From NCBI GenBank assembly GCA_029582265.1, contig CM055826.1, forward strand, positions 36,154,127 through 36,218,126: a stretch of 64,000 nucleotides of DNA, in the 5' to 3' direction. The first letter of the stretch is position 1. Every line of letters starts with the position of its first letter. Origin of the DNA: Zoroaster sp. YZ-2022 (Eukaryota; Echinodermata; Asteroidea; Forcipulatida; Zoroasteridae). Of the stretch, positions 59,401 to 64,000 are shown piece after piece. The notes under the pieces were generated by a model. It made no database searches. It was not told the DNA's origin and saw only the letters and a program-made list of their open reading frames with translations. Position numbers and translations under genes: made by a program.

Positions 59401-61351
59401 GATTACTCCCTGGTATTGCCCTTGTGATACGGGAACATGTCGGGTTACGCATCTTATCCTGTTTGTCAAGGTTCCATACTTTGATAATGGGATTAATGCC
59501 TGGCTCATCTTGCTGTGGATGAAAACAAAATTGCAACAATTAATTTACTATTTCTGACTTAAATTGATTGACAATTAAAGAAAAAGGAAAATTATTTTAC
59601 ATATATCTACATATAGTCAATTTGGTCCAGAATTTTAATTTGCAAAAGTTATCTTACAGTTACCATGGTACCATAGCTCAGATTTAAAATTGCATCCAGT
59701 TCCACATTTTCAGTTGACAAAATTAATTCCTTAAAGTTAGTATACACTTTGGTAAAATATCCATAAATGCATCCATACTTCATAATAATAATAATAATAA
59801 TGTGTGGATTTATATAGCGCACGTATCCACCAACTAAGTGGTGCTCAAGGCGCATTATATTATTATCCCTGCTCATAAGGCTCATAAATCATTCCTGAAA
59901 CCATCTCAGCTCCCTGGGGAGTATACAGCTCAATTGCTGCCATTTCTAGCGCATATAGAGCAAACCAACTCTGCCTTCACAGGTACCCATTTAACCCCTG
60001 GGTGGAGAGAAGCAATTATGATTAAGTGTCTTGCTCAAGGACACAAGTGTCACGGCCGTGATTCGAACCCACATTATGTTGCTAACACCAGAACTTGAAT
60101 CCGGTAAGCTAGACCGCTCGGCCACGACACCTCATAAGAACCAAGAGACGTTTGTATAAAATTGACGATCTTTCATTAGTGAAATGCATTGAATTTTGTT
60201 GTATTCGTTCCAATATGGAATTTACGTCTCAGGAGGCCAAACATTATTTGTGAAATCAAATTGAATAAAGGGATGTTTGATCATATATTTAACTTCACAC
60301 CACATTACCAACACTGTGAGATTACCACTAGTTTAACCCTCCTATAGGTTTAACAATCAAAGACACTCAAAATTTGTATGTAACTCCCAACCCATTGACT
60401 TTGTGCAGTGCACTCCAATAAATGCAAGACATGTGGCTATGGTAGGAGGTCAAACCAAAACCACTCGACTGTAACTTATGCAGTACATACACAGCTCTGT
60501 GTGACTCTGCATATAACTTGTAAGACATACACAAGTGTGTTTGACTTTGCCACTATCTCCAGCACTCTTATACACATGTGTGAACAATTGGCAATGCAAC
60601 CAAAAACACTCAAGTGACTGTCTGTGGGTGCGGTGCTTACTGGGCCAAATTTCAGCCTGGGCATAGGAGGGTTAAAGGGCTTATTTAGTTTATTACTCAC
60701 CCCAATGGAAACAAGGATGTTGTGTTGTTTCAACTGGTACAGGTGGGTCACACGAAGCTCATAGGCTCGGAATCCAGATATTTCTAAATTACGATCAAGG
60801 AAGAAGAGGTTACCCTCAGAGTCCCCCAAAGCGACCTGGCCACGCCCACTGGCACATGCTGTGATGTCAATGTCCTATAGAACAATTCAAATATCAATAT
60901 TGAACCTTTATTTAACATTTTGGGTTTAACTGGGTTAGGTCTTGGGTTGGGTTGGGTTGGGTTGGGTTGGGTTGGGTTGGGCTGGTTGATCATAGGTAGG
61001 GTTATTATGGGTTCGGTTGGGTTGGGTTTGGTAATCATGGGTTGGGTGGTGTTGGTTGATCATGGGTTGGGTTGGAAAGTATTATCAAAGGTTTTGGTTG
61101 GGTAAACATGGGTTTGGTTTATTTTGGGTTACATAAGATTGGTTGAGTTGATCAAAACAATTTTCTTTTCAAACATGATTGAATTCAGGGCAGGTTGAAT
61201 AAATAAAGTATTTTCTTGGTCTTAGGTGATTATCAGCTAGTGATGAAAGAGAACAATTCAAGAAAGATATTTTCACCTTGAGGTTTGTGAAGATTTCAGC
61301 AGTGCCCGGCAGCTTCACCACCTCCTTGTCAAAGAAATTCAACCTCTTCCA
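19599..61351 (-). CDS. VPS11: VPS11, HOPS/CORVET core subunit with RING-H2 domain; 23 exons, 5' end missing
   Basis: Core subunit shared by the HOPS and CORVET tethers, which promote fusion of late and early endosomes and lysosomes on the cytosolic face. Exons: 61351-61277, 60874-60701, 59512-59292, 58527-58383, 55553-55464, 52491-52355, 52177-52116, 50445-50366, 43413-43334, 42182-42029, 41312-41166, 40773-40582, 39972-39867, 31615-31482, 30610-30476, 29968-29880, 29720-29646, 28631-28454, 25674-25553, 23532-23437, 22953-22827, 20769-20704, 20444-19599. Every phase fits; the sum is 3531 nt (1176 aa plus stop). Order: beta-propeller, alpha-solenoid, coiled coil, RING, extended tail. Vertebrate VPS11 is about 940 aa; the excess is the last exon. 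The first exon here opens with [10 protein letters not shown], normally preceded by only a few residues, so a short exon is missing. Donors of exons 59292 and 28454 are GTCAGT. No frameshift or stop is seen. Confidence 0.96.
20704..25674 (-). CDS. VPS11: VPS11 part 3: coiled coil and RING-H2 exons
   Basis: Exon 25674-25553 encodes a charged helix ([20 protein letters not shown]). Exon 23532-23437 encodes [19 protein letters not shown] and [11 protein letters not shown]. Exon 22953-22827 encodes [20 protein letters not shown] and [15 protein letters not shown]. Exon 20769-20704 encodes [13 protein letters not shown]. Zinc ligands C808, C811, C824, H826, H829, C832, C843 and C846 form a complete C3H2C3 RING-H2, split between two exons. 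The RING joins VPS11 to VPS18 in the known complexes, and E3 activity has been reported for the family. All ligands are present, so no loss is suggested. Three of these introns carry repeats derived from, or abutting, the exon edges. Confidence 0.95.
20936..21690 (-). pseudogene. 5'-truncated LINE fragment inside the 64-bp array
   Basis: The minus strand encodes [32 protein letters not shown] and [14 protein letters not shown], the post-catalytic part of a non-LTR reverse transcriptase. It continues in other frames to [17 protein letters not shown] and [17 protein letters not shown]. Its 3' end is a (TAG)n tail next to the array unit. Frameshifts and stops make it dead. It is a different family from the LINE at 18.0-19.3 kb. 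Confidence 0.85.
21917..22262 (+). mobile_element. tRNA-derived SINE, full-length copy
   Basis: Head GGTGTCGTGGCCGAGCGGTC carries the pol III A box and GTGGGTTCGATTC the B box, resembling a class II (Leu/Ser-like) tRNA. The body ends CGCTATATAAATCCACACAT then (ATT)n. Same family at 36386-36735 (+), 57776-58136 (-) and 59783-60131 (-). Inserted within the 64-bp array. Confidence 0.92.
23929..24618. mobile_element. TTAA-flanked piggyBac-like MITE
   Basis: TTAA at 23925-23928 and 24619-24622. Ends CCCTTTCATTACCGATTTG and, inverted, CCCTTTAACTACC with GATTT further in. Inside its right part, a 45-bp unit (GTCGACTAAAGTCGCCAATG then GTAAGCAACAGGGGG) is repeated about 3.4 times at 24451-24608. Another M3-type end follows at 24650-24682. 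Confidence 0.75.
24705..25200. repeat. 24-bp minisatellite, about 20 copies
   Basis: Unit CTCCCTGACAGACAGACAGC plus CCCA. Located in the intron between exons 25674-25553 and 23532-23437. The long open frames in all phases are artefacts of a unit length divisible by three. Confidence 0.95.
25205..25552 (-). pseudogene. Two partial duplicates of the VPS11 coiled-coil exon
   Basis: The last 95 or so bases of exon 25674-25553, with its donor (ACAAGGTAGGTTCC), recur at about 25214-25310 and 25384-25480. The first duplicate has an extra TATCTTC insertion. Each duplicate is fused to CAGACAAATATGTACCATGA and CAGACAGACAG repeats in place of the exon start, so it lacks the acceptor. They keep intact 5' splice sites and may act as decoy donors. 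Confidence 0.88.
26040..27093. repeat. 33-bp minisatellite, about 30 copies
   Basis: Unit AATGCAATCCTTACCTCAAC then CCTCATCAGCATG. The 5' end has GGCGTGAA variants and the middle (26340-26640) has deletions. Lies between two VPS11 exons. Confidence 0.95.
27195..28395. repeat. C-rich degenerate repeat tract, about 1.2 kb
   Basis: Irregular CCCTA / CCCCTACTC / CCAACC units without a fixed period. The minus strand, which is the VPS11 sense strand, is GGGGTAGGGAGT-like with many closely spaced G-runs. It could form G-quadruplexes in nascent VPS11 RNA or an i-motif on the plus strand. It is internal, not a telomere. Confidence 0.9.
28454..42182 (-). CDS. VPS11: VPS11 part 2: alpha-solenoid (clathrin-repeat-like) exons
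   Basis: Nine exons (42182-42029 down to 28631-28454) encode residues about 355-758. Conserved blocks: [134 protein letters not shown] and [17 protein letters not shown]. This is the helical rod that contacts other class C subunits in the known complexes. The largest intron (39867 to 31615, 8.2 kb) contains three minisatellites, two MITEs, a SINE and a tRNA-like sequence. Confidence 0.95.
28899..29365. repeat. Long inverted repeat with a perfect 54-bp palindrome at its centre
   Basis: Arms 28899-29008 and about 29258-29365 are inverted copies (TGTGACCCACTCTGTGAA against TTTTCACAGAGCGGGTCACA). Between them, 29203-29256 is a perfect 54-bp palindrome centred on TGACGTCA. Probably a foldback MITE in a VPS11 intron. 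Confidence 0.9.
29716..29828. repeat. 56-bp tandem duplication across a VPS11 acceptor
   Basis: TATCTATTCATAAACAGAAA and its following bases are repeated with a period of 56 bp. The first copy supplies the acceptor (GAATAG) of exon 29720-29646. The second copy preserves the same acceptor 56 nt upstream; using it would shift the frame. Confidence 0.75.
31707..34205. repeat. 42-bp minisatellite with higher-order variants, about 2.5 kb
   Basis: Unit CAATATGCCTGGATGATTCC then AGATAGGATTGGTCAGTATT GC. Sub-types differ as GGTCAG/GGGCAG and TTGCC/TTACC. A second segment (ATTATCAAGAGTACAGGTGA then TCGACTA) appears at 31848, 31912, 32027, 32939, 33053, 33127 and 34124. Begins about 90 bp from the acceptor of exon 31615-31482. 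Confidence 0.95.
34290..35625. repeat. 39-bp minisatellite, about 34 copies
   Basis: Unit TCTCTCCATGTACATTACGT then GGGGGGAAAACCGTCCAAG. The G-run length varies from 4 to 13 (longest at about 34977-34990). Variants with GGGGAAAAAGCC at 34622 and GGGGAAACTGCC at 35138 recur about 517 bp apart, suggesting a larger block duplication. Open frames of up to 458 codons are artefacts. Confidence 0.95.
36065..36241. mobile_element. M1 MITE, copy 2
   Basis: Starts AGGTACAATATCGTC after TTAA (36061-36064) and ends GACGATATTGTCCCT before CTAA (mutated TTAA). Orientation opposite to copy 1. Confidence 0.8.
36386..36735 (+). mobile_element. tRNA-derived SINE, diverged copy
   Basis: Head TCTGTCATGGTTGAGCGGTT with a B box GTGGGTTCGAATCCC. 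The body matches the SINE at 21917-22262 and ends TATATAAGTCCACATTATTA. Older than the other full copies, judging by its substitutions. Confidence 0.88.
37155..37310. mobile_element. Small foldback MITE
   Basis: Arms TAAGACTAATTGCGGTGACA / TGTCACTGCAATTAGTCTTA, extended by CCATGTGAAATTCTCT and its inverse. Arms are about 36 bp around a loop of about 80 bp. Confidence 0.85.
37456..37658. mobile_element. M1 MITE, copy 3
   Basis: TTAA at 37452-37455 and 37659-37662. The right end GACAATATTGTCCCT is intact and the left end ATTATCACGATCAGAG is eroded. Interior matches copy 1 in the same orientation. Confidence 0.85.
38171..38245 (+). pseudogene. tRNA-like sequence (tRNA pseudogene or SINE head)
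   Basis: GGCTGGATAGCTCAGTTGGT (A box) and GGTCACGGGTTTGAATCC (B box) are well kept. The region between does not fold into a clean anticodon arm, and the 3' acceptor strand does not pair. A weaker relative lies at 40452-40520 (ACTGGATAGCTAAGGTGC). Confidence 0.55.
38722..38793 (-). mobile_element. 3' fragment of the tRNA-derived SINE
   Basis: (AAT)n followed by GTGTGGACTTATATAGCGCA and CGTATCCACCAACTAAGTGG. Only the SINE 3' end is present, in minus orientation. Confidence 0.8.
38985..39860. repeat. 63-bp minisatellite abutting a VPS11 donor
   Basis: Unit GTAATAGACTTCTGGTACTG then TGCCGTGGACTAGGTTAGTA then CACGAGTGGCACACTTCATG TAG, about 14 copies, some with a 15-18 bp deletion (GGCACAGGTAACAGAC). 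The last unit ends within about 10 bp of the donor of exon 39972-39867. A 15-bp array (GGTGTGTAATGCCAT, four copies) precedes it at 38900-38965. Confidence 0.93.
40255..40420 (-). mobile_element. Degenerate tRNA-derived SINE fragment
   Basis: CCTCACAGGTGCCCATTTTT, ATGTCTTGCTCATCATGGAC and GGATTCAAACTCATATTCTT follow the same order as in the full SINEs but are heavily diverged. Confidence 0.55.
42855..43290. repeat. 42-bp minisatellite carrying splice-site-like signals
   Basis: Unit TTTTTTATTTCCACAG, ACACTTG, GTAAGTACCGAGTATACAG, about 10 copies. Each plus-strand unit holds a polypyrimidine-CAG acceptor-like motif, seven bases and a perfect GTAAGT donor. VPS11 runs on the other strand. The array ends about 40 bp from the donor of exon 43413-43334. 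Confidence 0.93.
43334..61351 (-). CDS. VPS11: VPS11 part 1: N-terminal beta-propeller exons
   Basis: Nine exons encode residues 1-355, counted from the first visible Trp. Recognisable family blocks in order: [102 protein letters not shown] and [19 protein letters not shown]. In the family this domain forms one end of the elongated subunit. The intron between 50366 and 43413 (7 kb) holds the tRNA-Arg array, a 54-bp minisatellite and two transposons. The donor of the 55553-55464 exon lies about 20 bp from a transposon end. Confidence 0.95.
43455..43540. repeat. 13-bp tandem repeat, about 6 copies
   Basis: Unit GTCATGTCACTAG, perfect. Lies just upstream (sense of VPS11) of exon 43413-43334. 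Parts of that exon's acceptor region are also copied at about 43565-43640 (GAAGATAATCTCCAGTTTGA, TGTGTGTCCTCTTGAAGATA), showing a partial exon duplication. Confidence 0.85.
43735..45539. repeat. 54-bp minisatellite, about 33 copies
   Basis: Unit ATTGCCTTACTTCTCAGGGA then TTAGATAATTGATAATCTGA then TTATCTCATATCTA; units are nearly identical. Each holds the palindrome GATAATCTGATTATC. Interrupted by the element at 45540-46535. Parts of the unit reappear at 46536-46569 and 50272-50352. Confidence 0.97.
45540..46535. mobile_element. CAG-ended DNA transposon with 6-bp target duplication
   Basis: Ends CAGGCATGAGAAT and ATTCTCATGCCTG. The duplicated target is GATAAT (45534-45539 and 46536-46541), which restores the 54-bp unit when the 996-bp element and one copy are removed. 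No transposase frame. Some hAT subgroups, Dada and IS3EU are reported to make 6-bp duplications; the superfamily is unassigned. Confidence 0.85.
46250..46569. repeat. Left copy of a 320-bp direct repeat bounding the tRNA block
   Basis: Matches 49979-50299 almost base for base (one extra T in the right copy). It consists of the last 286 bp of the transposon ending at 46535 plus 34 bp of the 54-bp unit. Confidence 0.92.
46591..46663 (+). tRNA. tRNA-Arg(ACG), array copy 1
   Basis: 73 nt, no intron. Acceptor GGCCCTG pairs with CAGGGTC. D arm GCCCAACGGATAAGGC includes the A box. Anticodon loop CTACGAA gives ACG on a TCTGA/TCAGG stem. T arm CCAGGTTCAAATCCTGG is the B box. A TTTT terminator lies about 31 nt downstream (46694-46697). 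Antisense to VPS11, inside its 50366-43413 intron. Confidence 0.9.
46734..46806 (+). tRNA. tRNA-Arg(ACG), array copy 2
   Basis: Identical in sequence to copy 1, with all stems intact. 143 bp from copy 1. Confidence 0.9.
46878..46950 (+). pseudogene. tRNA-Arg(ACG)-like, array copy 3, T-stem mismatch
   Basis: Same as copy 1 except CCTGG for CCAGG in the T stem, which leaves a T:T mismatch against CCTGG. May be non-functional. Confidence 0.65.
47022..47094 (+). tRNA. tRNA-Arg(ACG), array copy 4
   Basis: One change, GGAGAA for GGATAA in the D loop. All stems pair, so probably functional, though the A box is altered. Confidence 0.75.
47167..47239 (+). pseudogene. tRNA-Arg(ACG)-like, array copy 5, degenerate
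   Basis: The T stem reads CAAAG against CCTGG and the 3' acceptor strand is CAGGTTC; both stems are broken. Also GGTATC for GGCATC. Confidence 0.8.
47311..47383 (+). pseudogene. tRNA-Arg(ACG)-like, array copy 6, acceptor mismatch
   Basis: 3' acceptor CAGGTTC creates a mismatch with GGCCCTG. The anticodon stem has a G:U (TCGGG). Borderline. Confidence 0.6.
47455..47527 (+). pseudogene. tRNA-Arg(ACG)-like, array copy 7, degenerate
   Basis: T arm TCAGGTTCAAATACTGG loses the conserved G53:C61 pair, and the acceptor strand is CAGGCTC. Likely inactive. Confidence 0.75.
47599..47671 (+). tRNA. tRNA-Arg(ACG), array copy 8
   Basis: Only a variable-loop G to A change (CAGGGAATTCC). Stems intact. The next spacer is split by the 47739-49836 transposon. 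Confidence 0.85.
47739..49836. mobile_element. 2.1-kb CAG-ended DNA transposon inserted in the tRNA array
   Basis: TIR CAGAGCTGCCAAC at the left and its inverse GTTGGCAGCTCTG at the right. Target duplication CACTTT (47733-47738 and 49837-49842). Removing the 2098-bp element and one 6-bp duplicate restores the 144-bp array spacing exactly. Subterminal GGAAGA motifs recur near both ends. The minus strand 48094-47792 encodes [20 protein letters not shown] and [18 protein letters not shown], which look like a fragment of a hAT-type transposase; a stop truncates it. About 1 kb of the interior (48024-49060) is shared with the element at 53119-55436. Confidence 0.88.
49847..49919 (+). tRNA. tRNA-Arg(ACG), array copy 9
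   Basis: Identical to copies 1 and 2. Lies 4 bp beyond the target duplication of the inserted transposon, so that element now forms its 5' flank. Confidence 0.9.
49979..50299. repeat. Right copy of the 320-bp direct repeat
   Basis: Truncated right part of the CAGGCATGAGAAT transposon followed by 54-bp minisatellite sequence that continues to 50352, close to exon 50445-50366. See the left copy at 46250-46569. Confidence 0.92.
50610..51232. mobile_element. TTAA-flanked DNA transposon relic, about 620 bp
   Basis: TTAA at 50606-50609 and 51233-51236. Ends CCAGTTCGC and, inverted, CCAGTTGACG. The interior repeats GTGTATACACGC / TCTAAACACGC. No transposase frame. Shares its right TTAA with the next element. 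Confidence 0.7.
51237..51926. mobile_element. M1 MITE, copy 4, expanded by an internal minisatellite
   Basis: TTAA at 51233-51236 and 51927-51930. Ends AGAGACAATATCATC and GATGGTGTTGTCTCT. Other M1 copies are 180-215 bp; this one is 690 bp because of the 23-bp array inside. Confidence 0.88.
51385..51894. repeat. 23-bp minisatellite, about 22 copies, inside an M1 MITE
   Basis: Unit TTAAACTAGGATTCCATGCC CTG. The string occurs about once in other M1 copies (in inverse, CATGGAATCNGTGTTCTAGT). Nearly perfect units imply recent expansion. Confidence 0.95.
52905..53045. repeat. Tandem duplication with AGGTCA half-sites
   Basis: The block ATCAGTGCTAAAAGGTCATT...AATGACCTTTT..GTATGGATTGAT occurs twice. 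Each holds AGGTCA in direct and inverted orientation. Nuclear-receptor half-site resemblance only; function unknown. Confidence 0.6.
53119..55436. mobile_element. hAT-like transposon relic, 2.3 kb
   Basis: TIR CAGTGTTCTAGCCAGG and inverse CCTGGCTAGAACACTG. Flanks TTTACAAT (53111-53118) and ATTACAAT (55437-55444) form a 7-of-8 target duplication. The right end carries four TAGCGTATCGG repeats. The interior 53546-54595 is about 90% alike by eye to 48024-49060, though the termini differ. Inserted about 20 bp from the donor of exon 55553-55464. Confidence 0.85.
55783..57588. repeat. 13-bp minisatellite, about 1.8 kb
   Basis: Unit TAATGTCTACCAT with CCACC, TAGTG and TGCC variants. CC-type units are concentrated at both ends (55795-56100 and 57405-57535) and CT-type in the middle. 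A decayed zone lies at 56580-56900. Bounded on the right by an M3-like MITE end. Confidence 0.96.
57612..58274. mobile_element. M2 MITE split by a SINE
   Basis: TTAA at 57608-57611 and 58275-58278. Ends CTCTCCTACTATAG and GTAGTAGTAGGAGGG. The SINE at 57776-58136 lies inside. Confidence 0.85.
57776..58136 (-). mobile_element. tRNA-derived SINE, full-length, inside an M2 MITE
   Basis: Minus orientation: (AAT)n, body, then GTGATTCGAACCCACATTAT and GACCGCTCGGCCACGACACC, the tRNA-like head. Has an extra AAGGCTCAT duplication near 57870. Confidence 0.92.
58935..59000 (-). mobile_element. SINE-related 3' fragment, variant
   Basis: (AAT)n then AGATTTATAGCGCGCACATA, TCCACCCTGCTGGGCGCTCA. Related to, but distinct from, the common SINE tail; perhaps a second subfamily. 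Confidence 0.65.
59783..60131 (-). mobile_element. tRNA-derived SINE, full-length
   Basis: Almost identical to the copy at 57776-58136 but without the AAGGCTCAT duplication. CATAA occurs at both edges and may be the target duplication. Lies in the intron before exon 59512-59292. Confidence 0.92.
60337..60671. mobile_element. M2-like TTAA element
   Basis: TTAA at 60333-60336 and 60672-60675. Ends CCCTCCTATAGG and GCATAGGAGGG. The interior is diverged from the other M2 copies. It ends about 25 bp from the donor of exon 60874-60701. Confidence 0.65.
60936..61075. repeat. GGGTT-rich microsatellite
   Basis: Eight or nine tandem TTGGG units at 60936-60982, followed by diverged GGTTGGG/GGTTGATCATGGG units to about 61075. 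G-rich on the plus strand, which is antisense to VPS11. Confidence 0.85.
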
Positions 61352-61359
61352 CTGAAAGT

Positions 61360-62470
61360 TTCAAAATCACAAATAAAGAATTATTTTCATTTTCATTGAT
61401 GGTCAGTTGAGATTCAGCAGAGCCTTCAATTTCCTTCACTTTCCTGGTTTCAGTGTTCTTCGAGATAATTTAAGATTGTCAGTGGCTGATTCAATATTAA
61501 CGCACACACATGCGCAGTTAATTTAGCTGCCATCTAGTCAGTTGGCATAATTATATATAAGTACATGTAATATAAAACTGTAAAATTTTATTAATAAAAA
61601 ACTGATAGGTGTGAAAATTAATTTGGAATCACTTTGTAATAAGTGTGCATCAGGTACTGGATGAGCTAATAATAATAGAAATACCACTGGTCATGCTGGT
61701 TTTGCTTTGCTTTCACATGAGACCGACATGAGAGCAGCATGAAATTAGTTTACAAGTAACTCTTCCAATGCCGGGAGGCATATTTACGTTTGGAAAAGCA
61801 TGGTATTTCATCTAATAAAGGGGCAAAAAAACATCTGTTCACTCAACCAAATTTGGGGGACTTTTCAGATGTTACTCTTACTCTTTGTTATACATTCTTA
61901 GTAGAATTCTGAGTTGAAATAAATTATTTTGCAATACACTTTTAGGGTAATTTGTGACATGTTTTTCACGGGTCAATTTAAAAAAAATTAGAGCACGTGT
62001 TGCCATCTGCAACCCAGCGTTTGAACTTCACACTTCCGGAGAGCACGCAAGCTCTAAATAAAAAAATTTGCGCTGTGAAAAACATGGTACACATTACCAT
62101 GACAGGCCAGGTTTATTACAGTTAGGTTCCGGAACTTTTTCTTGTAGATTGTCTGGACTAGTACAATATAGTAGTAGTAGGGATGTCACTCAATGAGTGA
62201 CTCATGCACTAACAATTTCGTGCTGAATGGGAAAATTGCCCAGTAAAGGCTAACTTCATGCTATGAGTTTGAGGTGTTAACATTAATATTGCTGTAACTT
62301 GAGAATGTTTTGACCGATTTTCAAATTTTTTGTGTCATTCTGTTTCAATTTCATGTAGCAGTAGATTATAGATATACAGAAAAATAACCCACTAGAAACA
62401 CTTTGAAAAACACCATTGACATTCCTAGTAGTAGTAGACCTGTACAACAGTTCTGTTACTACTCCCACTA
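61360..62470. other. VPS11 intron 1 or 5' flank, no exon found
   Basis: Searched for the missing short first exon (ATG, a few codons, CAG, GT) without success. Weak promoter-like words are present (CTTCCGGAG near 62034, ATGCGCAGT near 61510), but no start can be assigned. Confidence 0.4.
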
Positions 62471-62481
62471 GCCAGTCATGC

Positions 62482-63379
62482 TAGGCAGTTTCACGCAAAC
62501 CGCCGATGGTGGCGCTATTTTTGATGCCCTTTTTTCTGTCGAAGTTGTGACCCGCCGAAAATTCGTTGACTCGCCCGATAGTACGTGTGAAAATGCATAG
62601 GCGCAATATCGCTAGCGCCTGGTTACGTTGATGAGGCTTCAATGTTTTCCTGGACGATATTTTTATGAGCACTAAATTATGCAGTCGATAAAAAAAAATC
62701 AGCGACGGGAAACCTTTCGTTATGGAAATACAGGCAACTGAATTTCGGTAAGTTTTCACGATTTACTTAATAATAATAATAATGTATAGATTTATATAGC
62801 GCACGTATCCACCAACTAAGTGGCGCTCAAGGCGCATTATATTATTATCTTGTCCAACTTTCATGGTAAAATACTAATTCAAAGGGTAGTCTATCGATGT
62901 TCTAGTGTCGATAAATGGATACTAAACATCGTGGTTATCTTAATTGGTCAGTCGATGCCAACTGTAACGTTGGCGGAAAATCAGTGCAACTTGCGGAAAA
63001 TGATCCGATGGCAAATTAAAAAAAAAATCACCGCTATCGACGATTTGACTCGGTGAATCGGGGTGTCACGCATGGGTGGATTTTGGTATTCAATGAGATT
63101 TTTTTTTTATAAAAGGGGGACATGTTATATAGACACTTTGTTAGTACTACAACTTAGTAGGCCTACAAGGATACATTGCAGGCAAATTCGGTCACAACTT
63201 TTCAAATGAAACTGGCCTACAAAATGACCAAATATTTAAATCAACAAAAATTCGTAACTTTGCATAGGGTTAACCTATCATGACCATTGACCCCTCATTT
63301 TCTTTCTAATTTTTTGCTCTATCCAGTGATATGACATTTAAAGGAATTGAAACAACTTCAAATTTTCATGAAACTGCCT
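62482..63379. mobile_element. hAT-like non-autonomous transposon, copy 2
   Basis: Ends TAGGCAGTTTCA and TGAAACTGCCT with a perfect 8-bp target duplication AGTCATGC (62474-62481 and 63380-63387). About 90 bp longer than the 12818-13625 copy, mainly because of an inserted SINE fragment. Confidence 0.9.
62769..62848 (-). mobile_element. SINE 3' fragment nested in hAT copy 2
   Basis: (AAT)n, TATAGCGCACGTATCCACCA, GCGCATTATATTATTAT. Absent at the same site in the 12.8-kb hAT copy, so it is an insertion. Confidence 0.88.
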
Positions 63380-63415
63380 AGTCATGCCACTGGCATTTTT
63401 GCCAGTGACACTGGA

Positions 63416-63884
63416 AAGAATGTCGTATCCGACCGCCACTTTTTAAGGGCTTTTTTGGAATTTTTTCACAACCACTAACCAGTTAAAAGATGATTCTATC
63501 GATTTTTGGTGGTACAGAAAGCAAAAACTATCTTTAAAATCCACTTTAAAATCCACTAAAAAAATACTCCCCTTCAGAAAATAGAAGGATCCTATTAATT
63601 ATAGTTGCCACTGCGCATGTACAATGACTGTGTTGGTCACTAATTGTGGAGTTTACAAGATCAGACCATGGAGGAAGAAAACAGATCAGACTGACATGAC
63701 TGAGGAAGTCATCGTATACCAAAAATGCCTGATATTTCATGAAATAAATATCCTGGAATAATTTGAAGTATATGTCCATCATCATCCATCATCCATGTCA
63801 TCCATATGTTCTCCACCTTTAGGTAGGTACGATTACTTTATTGGTTGAATGAGAAAAAGTGGCGGTCAGATACGACATTCTACC
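63416..63884. mobile_element. Short DNA transposon with TIRs of about 25-30 bp
   Basis: Left end AAAGAATGTCGTATCCGACC then GCCACTTTTT. Right end AAAAAGTGGCGGTCAGATAC then GACATTCT, inverted. A third, solo end lies at 12456-12495. No transposase. Confidence 0.7.
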
Positions 63885-63978
63885 CATGACATTGACTCAG
63901 TGATGAAACGTGCAGAGGATTCTGCTTGGTACTGACACTGCCTGAACTACTAAGTCTAAGTTTCCCCTAATTAATTAC

Positions 63979-64000
63979 CTGGCACACAGTGGCAGGTCCT
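63979..64000 (-). CDS. Possible missing first coding exon of VPS11 (edge)
   Basis: A CAG/GTAATT donor at 63979/63978 follows a frame ending in Cys-Gln. VPS11 proteins normally have Gln immediately before the conserved Trp at phase 0, which is what this exon would supply to 61351. The start codon would be outside the window. No better first exon was found between 61351 and 63970. It could equally be an unrelated splice-like sequence. Confidence 0.3.

Overview
This is animal nuclear DNA: genes are split into many short exons with GT-AG introns, there is no operon structure, and the intergenic and intronic space is full of transposon relics, tRNA-derived SINEs and minisatellites. The protein-coding content matches invertebrate deuterostomes best; an echinoderm or a related marine invertebrate is my inference from sequence character, not a proof.

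Two real genes are readable, both on the minus strand. (1) A heterogeneous nuclear ribonucleoprotein of the A/B type (two RRMs plus a glycine-rich tail) runs from 14455 to 8855 in seven exons, 322 aa in total. A probable promoter lies just above 14456. (2) A VPS11 gene (core subunit of the HOPS and CORVET endolysosomal tethering complexes) fills 61351-19599. I can place 23 consecutive coding exons whose phases all fit, giving 1176 aa without the first few residues. The start codon is not certain and may lie past the right edge of the window. This VPS11 carries an extra C-terminal tail of about 250 residues with four NPF motifs. A broken C2H2 zinc-finger gene sits at the left edge (1-1258).

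Layout. 1-1258: zinc-finger pseudogene. 2.6-4.8 kb: TTAA-flanked MITEs, a foldback element and an isolated relic of a VPS11 exon. 4.8-8.1 kb: no gene seen. 8.1-14.6 kb: hnRNP gene with a TIR element behind its stop and nested transposons in intron 1. 14.6-19.6 kb: intergenic, with a palindrome cluster, a 17-bp minisatellite and a dead LINE. 19.6-61.4 kb: VPS11. Minisatellites make up roughly 13 kb of its 42 kb, with units of 13, 23, 24, 33, 39, 42, 42, 54, 63 and 64 bp plus a C-rich tract. The same span holds SINEs, three CAG-ended DNA transposons, and a tandem array of nine tRNA-Arg(ACG) genes or pseudogenes in one intron, on the opposite strand. 61.4-64 kb: two more DNA transposons and a possible exon at the edge.

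The main themes are host exon edges that have become parts of minisatellites, a tRNA block bounded by 320-bp direct repeats and pierced by a transposon, and VPS11 with a possible EH-domain-binding tail. I saw no CRISPR array, prokaryotic gene or intact virus.
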